From DASZTU01 sp035493835 (lineage in GTDB: Bacteria > Pseudomonadota > Alphaproteobacteria > Rhizobiales > Devosiaceae): a DNA stretch of 28,669 bases. The notes beneath the pieces were generated by a model. That model had not been told where the DNA came from, searched no databases, and was given only the letters and a program-made list of their open reading frames with translations. The DNA lies in assembly GCA_035493835.1 (NCBI GenBank), contig DATJHO010000053.1:1-28669 (forward strand), read 5' to 3'. Shown here piece after piece: positions 21,654-28,669 of this stretch. The position numbers were made by a program, and so were the translations under genes. Numbering within the stretch: position 1 is the first letter of the stretch; each line of letters opens with the position of its first letter.

Positions 21654-22649
21654 ATGATCAGAAGAACATTCCTTGGCATGGCGATCGGGGTGATGGTCGC
21701 GGCGACCGGCGCGGCCGTCTCGCAGCAGGCGATCGCGGCATCGCCGGACTATCCCACCAGGCCGATCCAACTCGTCGTGCCGTTCACGGCCGGCGGCGGC
21801 ACCGACCTGGCATCCCGCGTGGTTGCGACCTATCTGAGCGAGAAATGGGGCAAGGCGGTCAACGTCGTGAACCGCCCCGGAGCAGGCGGCGCGACCGGCA
21901 CCAATGACGTGCTGAAGGGCAATGCCGATGGCTATGTGGCGCTCGCGCATAACGGCTCTGCCACCGAGGCGTTGATTGCCGGCAACAACAACCTGCCGTT
22001 TTCGCTCAAGGACTATCGCTTCGTTGCAACGGTGATCAACGAGCCGTTCGCCCTGCTGGTCAAGGCGGATTCGCCGTTCAAGACGCTGAAGGACCTCGAT
22101 GACTGGGTGAAGGCCAATCCGGGTCAGCTGACCTTCGGCAGCACCGGCCCGACCTCGATCCAGACGTTCACCGCCATCCAGTGGCTCGACAGCATCGGCG
22201 CCGACTTCACCAAGGCACGCCTCGTCCCCTCCAACGGCGGCGGCGAGTTACTCCCGCAGATCGCCGGCGGTCACGTGCTCGTCGGCTTTCAGGACGTGAC
22301 CGGCGCGGCGCCGCTGGTAAAGGCCGGCAAGTTGAAGCTGCTTGCCGTCACCGGCCCGCAGCGCACGCCGCTCTTTCCGGATGTTCCGACCTTCGCGGAG
22401 GAAGGCGCGCCGGGCGTGACCACGCATTTCTGGAGCGGCATCTCACTGCCGGTCGGCACCCCCGATGCTATCGCCCAGAAGTGGGAAACTACGCTGAAGC
22501 AGATGATGGACGACCAGGCCTTCCAGGCAAAGCTTACGTCGATCAATGCTCAGGCCGGGTTCCTGGATGCTGCCGCCTTTTCCCAGATGGTCAATCACGA
22601 CATGGATACCTACAAGCAGATCGTGAAGGACAAGGCACTGATCAAATAG
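21654..22649 (+). CDS. tctC: TTT solute receptor, Bug/TctC family (system 2)
   Basis: This 331-residue periplasmic receptor has a Sec signal peptide (MIRRTFLGMAIGVMVAATGA, cleavage near AIAA, residue 29) and a canonical ligand loop YPTRPIQLVVPFTAGGGTDLASR. The second contact loop, FGSTGPTS (about 162-169), is also typical. AAAAGG eight bases before ATG 21654 gives a good start. Gap to tctA is 73 bases. It captures a carboxylate-bearing solute for TctA/TctB system 2. Compared with receptor 1, its VPFTAGGGTDLASR loop is closer to family consensus, so the two receptors probably differ in ligand. Confidence 0.94.
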   Translation: MIRRTFLGMAIGVMVAATGAAVSQQAIAASPDYPTRPIQLVVPFTAGGGTDLASRVVATYLSEKWGKAVNVVNRPGAGGATGTNDVLKGNADGYVALAHNGSATEALIAGNNNLPFSLKDYRFVATVINEPFALLVKADSPFKTLKDLDDWVKANPGQLTFGSTGPTSIQTFTAIQWLDSIGADFTKARLVPSNGGGELLPQIAGGHVLVGFQDVTGAAPLVKAGKLKLLAVTGPQRTPLFPDVPTFAEEGAPGVTTHFWSGISLPVGTPDAIAQKWETTLKQMMDDQAFQAKLTSINAQAGFLDAAAFSQMVNHDMDTYKQIVKDKALIK

Positions 22650-22765
22650 CCGTCTCCGCCCCCAACCTGGAGGGGCGTCGAAGGGCGCGACCGACTTGTC
22701 CGGCTCGTCATCCGTTCGATGCCCCTGCCCCTCCCTGCCCCGACTATTCGTGAGAGCCTGAATTT

Positions 22766-24091
22766 ATGACAACGTTGGAACTGGTCGAGAATTGTCTGAA
22801 CACCAGGTTCGAAGATATCCCGCCCGAGGTTGTGAACCACGCCAAGCTGTGTCTCCTCAACTGGGCGAGCGTGGCTATCGGCGGCAGCCGGCACAAGGCG
22901 GTCGAGATCCTTATGGACCTCAGCGAGGATCTCGGCGTCAGCCCGCAGGTCTCGCTGCTTGGCCGGGCCGAGAAGAAAGACCTGTTGTGGGCGACGCTGA
23001 TCAACGGAACCAGCTCGCACGTCCACGACTTCGATGACACGCATCTGGAGACCCTCAATCATCCGGGCAGCGTCATCGCCCCGGTCTGCTTCGCGCTCGC
23101 CGAAAAGCAGGGCCTTACGGGACGTGAGCTTCTCCGTGCCTTCATTATCGGCCTGGAAGCGGACCTGCGCATCGGCAACGCGGTTTCGCCCAGCCACTAT
23201 GATGCAGGCTGGCACATCACCAGCACGGCGGGCGTATTCGGTGCGGCGATCTCGGCCGGCCTCCTGCTGGGGCTCGACAGCGGCGAAATGGTCTTCGCCA
23301 TGGGTGCGGCCGCCACGCAGGCCTCCGGTCTCCTCGAGATGCTGGGGACCATGACCAAGCTCCTGCACGCCGGCAAGGCCGCTCAGAACGGACTGTTGGC
23401 GGCACTTCTGGCCGATCGCGGTCTTGACAGTTCGCTGCACGCGCTTGAATCGCCGCGCGGGTTTGCCGCCGTGTTCGCCCCGGAATCCGATCTGAGCAAG
23501 GTCAACGGCGGCTGGGGCCGCGATTGGGAATTGCTGAAGGTTGCCTTCAAGCCTTACCCGTGCGGCATCGTTCTGCATCCGGTGATCGATGCCTGTCTCG
23601 CCCTGCGCGCCCAAACCAAACCGGCCGACGTCGCAAAGATTGAGCTCTTCGTCTGCCCTTACACGCTCGTTCTGACCGGCAAGGAAAATCCCCGGACCGG
23701 ACTCGAAGCAAAGTACAGCGTGCGCCACGTCGCGGCCCTCGCCTATCACTTCGGCGAGGCCTCGGTCGCGCAATTCACCGACGAATTCCTGTTTGCCCCC
23801 GACGTGCAGCGGTTGAGCCAAAAGATCGTCCCAACGGTGGATGAGGCGATGCGCGATGACGAGGTGAGGGTGCGGGTGACCGAAATCGGCGGTGCCGTGC
23901 GCGAAATCCACATAACGCACGCAACGGGCAGCAAGGACAATCCGATGACGGAGGCGCAACTGAGCGCCAAGCTTATGAGTCTTTCCCGCGGCATCCTCGC
24001 GCCCGAGAAGGCGGCAAACTTTGTGCAGAAGCTCGCCCACCTTGAGGACGAGGCCCTCATTTCGGAACTGCTCCAATTGTCCCGGCCCTGA
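22766..24091 (+). CDS. MmgE/PrpD family protein, canonical active site
   Basis: This 441-residue protein keeps the MmgE/PrpD landmarks: HVHDFDDTH (85-93) with NHPGSVIAP after it, GWHITSTAGVFGAA in the middle and KPYPCGIVLHPVIDA toward the C-terminus. These residues line the active site in 2-methylcitrate dehydratase and cis-aconitate decarboxylase. The protein probably dehydrates, isomerises or decarboxylates a di- or tricarboxylic acid in the cytoplasm. It follows tctC by 116 bases; the Shine-Dalgarno (GAGAG) is weak. A hairpin (24108-24137) follows the stop. Exact reaction cannot be assigned. Confidence 0.92.
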   Translation: MTTLELVENCLNTRFEDIPPEVVNHAKLCLLNWASVAIGGSRHKAVEILMDLSEDLGVSPQVSLLGRAEKKDLLWATLINGTSSHVHDFDDTHLETLNHPGSVIAPVCFALAEKQGLTGRELLRAFIIGLEADLRIGNAVSPSHYDAGWHITSTAGVFGAAISAGLLLGLDSGEMVFAMGAAATQASGLLEMLGTMTKLLHAGKAAQNGLLAALLADRGLDSSLHALESPRGFAAVFAPESDLSKVNGGWGRDWELLKVAFKPYPCGIVLHPVIDACLALRAQTKPADVAKIELFVCPYTLVLTGKENPRTGLEAKYSVRHVAALAYHFGEASVAQFTDEFLFAPDVQRLSQKIVPTVDEAMRDDEVRVRVTEIGGAVREIHITHATGSKDNPMTEAQLSAKLMSLSRGILAPEKAANFVQKLAHLEDEALISELLQLSRP

Positions 24092-24107
24092 GAACCGCGC
24101 CGGCGTC

Positions 24108-24137
24108 ATTGGTCCCGCAAAAGGTCGCGGGACCAAT
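24108..24137 (+). terminator. Perfect 11-bp hairpin between prpD-like and gntR genes
   Basis: ATTGGTCCCGC and GCGGGACCAAT form a perfect 11-bp stem with the eight-base loop AAAAGGTC, starting 17 bases after the stop codon. No T-run follows. It may terminate or attenuate the transcript or stabilise the upstream mRNA, so the long operon may be split here. Confidence 0.6.
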
Positions 24138-24280
24138 AACAGGGCCAGCTTTGTTGGCGCAGAGCAAACGGAAAACAAGCTCCCTTCGCAGGCCATTTGC
24201 GCTCGCGACCTCTATTGACTTCCCCTGAGCCGACGGACCAAGTCTTTCGAGTGGAAGGGATCCGGATAGGTAGCCAAAGC

Positions 24281-25021
24281 ATGGTTTCTATAGGCGAAAC
24301 GACGCAAGAGCGGGACAGTCCCGAGCCGTCCAACAGTCGCGATGTCTCGCTGGTGCTCGACACCGACGGCGATAAAAAGCTTGCGCAGAAAGCCTACTCG
24401 GCCCTGCGCTCCGCCATCACTCATTTGCGGCTTCCTCCCGGCCAGGCCTATCTCGAACGCGAAATCGTCGACGCCCTTGGGATCAGTAGGACACCGGTGC
24501 GCGAAGCTTTGGTTCGACTTGAGGTCGAGGGCTGGATCAGGATTATTCCGCGGCGCGGGTTCAGCGTGTCGCCGATCGGCCAGAACGAGTTGCAGCAGAT
24601 GTACGACGTCGTCGAAAACCTGGACGGGCTAGCCGGAAGGCTGGCGGCCGCCCTCGTCAATGACAATCAACTGAATGAGCTCGAAGCGCTCATCGGGAAG
24701 CAGAGCGATGCGCTCGACGCCGACGATCTCGAGTCGTGGGCCGAATTGGACGACAAGTTCCACAGCAAGATTGTCGAGTTCGCCCAGAACCCGCGGCTCA
24801 GCGCGATCATGGACAGCCAGTCGGATTGGATCTACCGCGCGCGGCTCTACACGATCAACCTCAGGCCAAAGCCGACCCGCTCGATCAATGAACACACCGC
24901 AATAGTCGGAGCGATGCGAGCCGCCAGCCTCGACGCTACCCAGATCATGATGCAAGCGCATCGGCATCGCGCCCGCGAGGAAATCCTGGAGGCGCTGCGT
25001 CTCATTCAGGGCGGCGCGTGA
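24281..25021 (+). CDS. GntR-family regulator, FCD domain
   Basis: This 246-residue regulator has a GntR winged helix (about 37-100: YSALRSAITHLRLPPGQ, LGISRTPVREALVRLEVEGW, IIPRRGFSV) and a helical FCD effector domain (105-238). Metal or carboxylate ligands typical of FCD are present: Asp157/158 and His161 in DDKFH, His205 in NEH, and His227/229. FCD regulators commonly sense small organic acids and bind short palindromes with a GTATAC-like core, which resembles the repeated 14-bp motif in this window. ATG 24281 is preferred; a TTG at 24197 would add 28 unconserved residues. It lies amid catabolic genes and is the only regulator in the right arm, so it is the best candidate for their control. 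Confidence 0.9.
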   Translation: MVSIGETTQERDSPEPSNSRDVSLVLDTDGDKKLAQKAYSALRSAITHLRLPPGQAYLEREIVDALGISRTPVREALVRLEVEGWIRIIPRRGFSVSPIGQNELQQMYDVVENLDGLAGRLAAALVNDNQLNELEALIGKQSDALDADDLESWAELDDKFHSKIVEFAQNPRLSAIMDSQSDWIYRARLYTINLRPKPTRSINEHTAIVGAMRAASLDATQIMMQAHRHRAREEILEALRLIQGGA

Positions 25022-25116
25022 GCGTCGGTGAACACGGTTTAGGCCGTGCCGGAGAACTCACGGCTGATGACCAGCCCGGACGCCGGCGACAGCTATAAAT
25101 ATTCAGGACAGGACTT

Positions 25117-26001
25117 ATGGCCAAAGAAATTCTCTGCTCGTTTGGCGTTGACGTGGACGCGGTCGCCGGATGGCTTGGCTCCTATGGTGGCGAGGATTCC
25201 ACGCTCGATATCTCACGGGGCATGTTTGCCGGCGAAGTCGGGGTTCCGCGGCTGCTAAAACTGTTCGACAAATATGGAATGAAGGTCACCTGGTTTGTTC
25301 CCGGGCACTCGATCGAGACCTTCCCTGAGCAGGTGAAGATGATCGCCGACGCCGGGCACGAGATCGGGATCCACGGCTACAGCCACGAAAACCCGATCTA
25401 CATGACGCCCGAGCAGGAAGAGGCGGTGCTGGACCGTTCCATCGCGCTCGTAAGGCAGCTATCGGGAAAGCAGCCCCGCGGCTATGTCGCGCCGTGGTGG
25501 GAGCTGAGCCCGCACACCACCGACCTGCTGCTGAAAAAGGGCCTGAAATACGACCACAGCCTGATGCACAGGGACTTTGAGGCCCATTATGTGCGCTCGG
25601 GCGATAGCTGGACCGCGATCGATTATTCCAAGCCGGCCGAGCATTGGATGAAGCCGCTGCAGCGCGGCACCGAAACAAATCTGGTGGAAATTCCGGCCAG
25701 CTGGTACCTCGACGACCTGCCGCCGATGATGTTCATCAAGAAGTCGCCCAACAGCCACGGCTTCGTCAATCCGCGCCAGATCGAGGAACTGTGGCGCGAC
25801 CAGTTCGACTGGGTCTATCGGGAGATGGAGCGGGCCGTGTTCACCATTGCCATCCATCCGGACGTTTCCGGCCGGCCGCAGGTGCTGCTGATGCTTGAGC
25901 GGCTCATCGAGCACATCAATTCGCATGCCGGTGTGCACTGGACCACGTTCGAGGCCATCGCCGACGATTTTATCAGCCGCAACCCGCGCCCCGCCGCCTG
26001 A
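25117..26001 (+). CDS. Polysaccharide-deacetylase-family hydrolase, cyclic imidase-like
   Basis: This 294-residue protein has the NodB-homology fold: FGVDVDA near the N-terminus (Asp12/Asp14), the metal motif H86-x3-H90 in GIHGYSHENP, and RGYVAPWWELSP. It lacks a signal peptide and has the length of cytoplasmic members such as PuuE allantoinase and the cyclic imide hydrolase of Pseudomonas putida YZ-26, which open amide rings rather than deacetylate polysaccharides. The adjacent amidase supports an imide-to-half-amide-to-diacid route. ATG 25117 has AGGACAGGA upstream. A TATAAA at 25094 could be part of an internal promoter, but no -35 is evident. Family is firm; imide specificity is inference. 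Confidence 0.85.
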   Translation: MAKEILCSFGVDVDAVAGWLGSYGGEDSTLDISRGMFAGEVGVPRLLKLFDKYGMKVTWFVPGHSIETFPEQVKMIADAGHEIGIHGYSHENPIYMTPEQEEAVLDRSIALVRQLSGKQPRGYVAPWWELSPHTTDLLLKKGLKYDHSLMHRDFEAHYVRSGDSWTAIDYSKPAEHWMKPLQRGTETNLVEIPASWYLDDLPPMMFIKKSPNSHGFVNPRQIEELWRDQFDWVYREMERAVFTIAIHPDVSGRPQVLLMLERLIEHINSHAGVHWTTFEAIADDFISRNPRPAA

Positions 26002-26002
26002 C

Positions 26003-26287
26003 ATGTGCAGTCTGTGCGGCAGTCTCGGAGAGGGACCGGCCTGGGAAAACGATGGGGCGCTCGCGGACCGCACCGCCCGCTGGCGCCAGCATCAAAGCGC
26101 GAGCGCCACGGCCGTGGAGCTGTCGCGCCTGCTCTCGGCGAGCCGCGTCCGCATCAGCGCCCATGCCGATTTCGGCTATCTGCTGCAATTGCCCACCGGC
26201 GGCATGATCACCGCCTCGGGCCTCGCGGACGTGTGGCACAAGCTCGCGGCGGCGGGCATTTCAGTTCCGGACGTGCTGGAAGTTTGA
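26003..26287 (+). CDS. Small CxxCG protein, uncharacterised
   Basis: This 94-residue protein is squeezed between the imidase-like gene and the CobW gene with single-base gaps on both sides, so its frame is well supported by operon structure although no strong Shine-Dalgarno is visible. It begins MCSLCGSLG, a CxxC pair that could hold zinc, and contains a C-terminal part VRISAHADFGYLLQLPTGG then LADVWHKLAAAGISVPDVLE. I do not recognise a named family. The CxxC, the neighbouring metallochaperone-type GTPase and the metal-dependent hydrolase suggest a metal-delivery or redox accessory. That role is inference. Confidence 0.75.
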   Translation: MCSLCGSLGEGPAWENDGALADRTARWRQHQSASATAVELSRLLSASRVRISAHADFGYLLQLPTGGMITASGLADVWHKLAAAGISVPDVLEV

Positions 26288-26288
26288 G

Positions 26289-27308
26289 ATGAGCACGATC
26301 CCTTTCCACGTGGTCACCGGCTTCCTGGGGAGCGGCAAGACGACCCTCGTCAATGCGCTGATGACCGCCGGCTTCGGCGCCGGGACCGTGGTAATAGTCA
26401 ACGAGTTTGGTGAAATCGGGCTCGATCAGGATTTCATCCAGGCTGCGGCCGAGGAGGTTCTGGTCCTCAAGAACGGCTGCATGTGCTGCCTCGTTCGCGA
26501 GGATCTCGTCGCAACGCTTCTCAAGATCGGTGCGATGGGCAGTTCCGCCCGGGTCGAACGGGTGGTGATCGAGACCTCCGGTATCGCCGACCCTTTACCG
26601 ATATTGCAGACCTTGCGATCCGATTTTTCGCTGCGGGTGCGGTATCATCCCGGCGCGGTGCTCTGCACGGTGGACGCCCGCACCCCGCCGTTTGGACTTT
26701 ACGCCACCCCTGAGAGCCGCGCGCAGGTCAGCGCTGCCGACGCGCTGGTACTGACCAAGACCGATCTGGTGCCGGCGGACAAGGCCGAGGATCTGCAAAT
26801 ATTGCTGATGGCCGCCAATCCGGACTGCACGATCCTGCCTGCGGACAGCTCGGCAATCGCGGCATTCCTTCTCGCCTCCGAAACCTCTGCCCGGTCACGT
26901 TTCCCCATTGACCTCGCCCGCCGCAGCATTTCCGCCTCCCACTCGAGCGACGTGCGCAGCGCCATCGTTCGCGACGCCGAACCGCGATCGTGGCCGGTGT
27001 TCGCCACCTGGCTCTCCAATCTCCTTTATGTCCACGGCGACCGGATCCTGCGCACCAAGGCCATCCTCTTCGATCGGAGCCGTGACGCATGGATCGGAGT
27101 GCACGGCGTGCGGCGCTTCCTGCACCCGCCTGTACACCTCGATTTCGACAGCCCTCCGGAGGGTACTGACTGCATCGTCTTCATCGTCCAGGGCATCGAC
27201 CCCGCCCGTATCGTCGAGTCTTACCGGCGGCACGTCGCCCACCAAAATCCCCGAAATGCTGAACCCGCCGCCCTGGCGACGATGGTGTCAGAGAGGACTT
27301 TCCAATGA
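26289..27308 (+). CDS. CobW/COG0523-family GTPase, putative metallochaperone
   Basis: This 339-residue GTPase has Walker A GFLGSGKTT (11-19), the family metal motif GCMCCL (Cys64, Cys66, Cys67), switch region VNEFGEIGLD and ETSGIADP, the base-recognition TKTD (LVLTKTDLVP), and the C-terminal CobW domain (RWSNLLYVHGDRILRTKAILF-like region). COG0523 proteins deliver zinc, cobalt or iron to partner enzymes, including nitrile hydratases. Its position directly after a metal-dependent hydrolase and CxxCG protein implies that one of these is the client. It overlaps the final amidase start by four bases (ATGA). Confidence 0.92.
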   Translation: MSTIPFHVVTGFLGSGKTTLVNALMTAGFGAGTVVIVNEFGEIGLDQDFIQAAAEEVLVLKNGCMCCLVREDLVATLLKIGAMGSSARVERVVIETSGIADPLPILQTLRSDFSLRVRYHPGAVLCTVDARTPPFGLYATPESRAQVSAADALVLTKTDLVPADKAEDLQILLMAANPDCTILPADSSAIAAFLLASETSARSRFPIDLARRSISASHSSDVRSAIVRDAEPRSWPVFATWLSNLLYVHGDRILRTKAILFDRSRDAWIGVHGVRRFLHPPVHLDFDSPPEGTDCIVFIVQGIDPARIVESYRRHVAHQNPRNAEPAALATMVSERTFQ

Positions 27309-28663
27309 TTGATACAACGATACTCGATGGTGACCTGGTCGATCTGGCCGAGCGGCTCCGCCGTTCCGAGGTGTCGCCCAGCGAAGCGGTCGCGGCGGCG
27401 CTGGCGCGGATCGAGGCTGACGGCCGCGCCTTCGTTGCCGTCGAGGCCGACCGCGCCATTGCCGAAGCGAAGCGATTGTCGGCCCTTGCTCCCGGCGAGC
27501 GCGGTTCCCTGGCTGGTGCTCCCTACGCCCGCAAGGACGTCTATGGCCGGGCAGGAAGCGCGTTGGGCGCCGGCTCCCCGCTCCGGGCGCAGGCCATTGC
27601 GGAAGTGACGGCGCCAGTGCTGTCGCGGCTGGACGAGGCCGGCGGGGTGGATCTGGGCCGCCTGCAGATGGCCGAGTTTGCCCTCAGCCCGACGGGGTTG
27701 AATGCCCATACCTCCCACCCCGAAAATCCCTGGAACCCAGCTTATCCGCCGGGCGGCTCCTCGAGCGGTTCGGGCATAGCGGTTGCCCGGGGACAGGTGA
27801 GCTTTGCCCTCGGAAGCGACACCGGTGGGTCCATCCGGTTTCCCTCAGGCATGTGCGGGCTCACGGGCATCAAGCCAACAAACGGCCTGGTGAGCACCGA
27901 CGGATGCTTTCCGCTGGCCTGGACCCTCGACTGCATGGGCCCGCTGGCACGTTCCGCGCGGGATTGCGCCCTGCTGCTGCCGATAATGGCCGGGGCAGGT
28001 TTGGCGGCCGACGCACCCGGCTCGGTTCTCGGCGGGGACTTGCGAGGGATCACCCTGGCTGTGCCCGAAGGGCACTACGCCGAAGGACTTGCCTCCGAAG
28101 TGATGGAGAATCTTGCGGCGACCATCGAGGTGCTGCGCGGCCGTGGCGCCCATGTCATCAAGACAGCCTCCCCCGACATGGACATTGTCCAAATCATGTC
28201 GGGTATCGTGATGGCCGTCGAAGCCGCCTCGGTGCTCGGGAGCTATATCCGCGAGCACCCCGACCAGGTCGGCCCCCAGGTCCACAAGCGCGTCGAGCCG
28301 GGCTTCCATTTTGCAGCGACGAGTTATGCCGAGGCGATTCACGGCCGCCCGGCCCTCGCGGCCGAGTGGATCAAAATGGTCATGGACGGCGCGGACGCAG
28401 CAATCCTGCCGCTCTTACCCTCAACGGTCCCGACCACGGCGAGCACCCTCGAGCAAGCATCCGAGGCGACCGGCATGCTGACCCGTTTCACCCGGAACTT
28501 GAACTATCTCGGGCTACCCTCCGTTTCCATCCCAACCGGGTTCGATGCCAACGGGCTTCCGATGGCCGTCCAACTCGTCGGCCGGCCTCTCACGGATATG
28601 GCGTTGCTCGGCATTGCGGAAGGATTCCAGCGAGATACGACCTTCCATTGTCGACGCCCGTAG
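27305..28663 (+). CDS. Amidase signature family hydrolase
   Basis: This 452-residue amidase-signature enzyme has Lys77 in YARKDVY, the GGSSSG loop at 150-155 and nucleophile Ser176 in SDTGGSIRFP, so the Ser-cisSer-Lys triad is complete. It is shorter than the amidase at 17121, has the consensus DTGGS and an N-terminal LAERLRRSEVSPSEAV helix like GatA-type and half-amidase-like enzymes. No signal peptide is present. Its 5' end is duplicated as the remnant at 15087. Coupled translation with the CobW gene places it in the imidase group, where it may hydrolyse the half-amide made by ring opening. It ends six bases before the window edge. Confidence 0.92.
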   Translation: MIDTTILDGDLVDLAERLRRSEVSPSEAVAAALARIEADGRAFVAVEADRAIAEAKRLSALAPGERGSLAGAPYARKDVYGRAGSALGAGSPLRAQAIAEVTAPVLSRLDEAGGVDLGRLQMAEFALSPTGLNAHTSHPENPWNPAYPPGGSSSGSGIAVARGQVSFALGSDTGGSIRFPSGMCGLTGIKPTNGLVSTDGCFPLAWTLDCMGPLARSARDCALLLPIMAGAGLAADAPGSVLGGDLRGITLAVPEGHYAEGLASEVMENLAATIEVLRGRGAHVIKTASPDMDIVQIMSGIVMAVEAASVLGSYIREHPDQVGPQVHKRVEPGFHFAATSYAEAIHGRPALAAEWIKMVMDGADAAILPLLPSTVPTTASTLEQASEATGMLTRFTRNLNYLGLPSVSIPTGFDANGLPMAVQLVGRPLTDMALLGIAEGFQRDTTFHCRRP

Positions 28664-28669
28664 CAAACC

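Noticed and set aside
22610..24196. A 528-codon open frame on the minus strand
   Set aside because: It lies antisense to the canonical PrpD-family gene and has low-complexity composition with no family resemblance; it is a shadow of GC-rich codon bias.
24197..24280. TTG start at 24197 for the GntR regulator
   Set aside because: It has no clear ribosome site and adds residues before the usual GntR N-terminus.
1..28669. CRISPR arrays, tRNA or rRNA genes, prophage or plasmid origin
   Set aside because: No regularly spaced repeats, cloverleaf or rRNA-like segments, integrase, or replication genes were seen when reading the window.

Overview
The window is GC-rich, almost entirely coding DNA from what looks like an alphaproteobacterium, probably Hyphomicrobiales. 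That placement is an inference from gene style: a Ugp/Mal-type ABC importer, a Tat-exported solute-binding protein, tripartite tricarboxylate transporters (TTT) and FCD-type GntR regulation. No rRNA, tRNA, CRISPR array, transposase or phage gene was seen. The whole window is accessory catabolism: two importers of one class, one of another, and amide-, imide-, lactone- and dicarboxylate-processing enzymes.

Left arm (minus strand, 1-8961). One tight nine-gene operon reads leftwards: YheO/DauR-type PAS-HTH regulator, Tat-dependent solute-binding protein, two permeases, beta-lactamase-fold serine hydrolase, ABC ATPase, glucarate-dehydratase-like enolase-superfamily enzyme, alpha/beta hydrolase, aspartate-dehydrogenase-like protein. 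A near-perfect Shine-Dalgarno at the very edge shows that another gene follows outside. It reads as uptake, hydrolysis, dehydration and redox processing of an acid-sugar-like or amide/ester-containing compound.

Right arm (plus strand, 9360-28663). First block: a remnant of an isocitrate/tartrate-dehydrogenase-type gene, tctB-tctA, tctC (own promoter), a divergent MmgE/PrpD protein, a lone GAF protein and the decayed 5' end of an amidase. Second block: an intact dehydrogenase of the same family. Third block, an apparent long operon to the window end: amidase, maleate isomerase/Asp-Glu racemase family protein, tctB-tctA-tctC, canonical MmgE/PrpD, GntR-FCD regulator, cyclic-imide-hydrolase-like polysaccharide-deacetylase-family protein, a 94-residue CxxCG protein, CobW-type GTPase, second amidase. 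The blocks repeat the same parts (TTT, PrpD, amidase, dehydrogenase), suggesting duplication followed by decay.

The most striking non-coding signal is a 14-bp near-palindrome (consensus YWRYGYATRCRTTG) that occurs as a distal/proximal pair in each of the four long intergenic regions of the right arm (9157/9287, 11750/11955, 15322/15462, 16851/17027). Proximal copies overlap or adjoin promoter-like hexamers. It is a good candidate operator for one shared regulator, perhaps the GntR-FCD protein at 24281-25021.

A plausible but unproven biochemical reading of the right arm is cyclic imide or half-amide catabolism: ring opening by the imidase-like enzyme, deamidation by the amidases, then conversion of the dicarboxylate by the racemase-fold enzyme, PrpD-family proteins and the decarboxylating dehydrogenase, with TTT systems importing the acids and the CobW protein supplying metal to the imidase.
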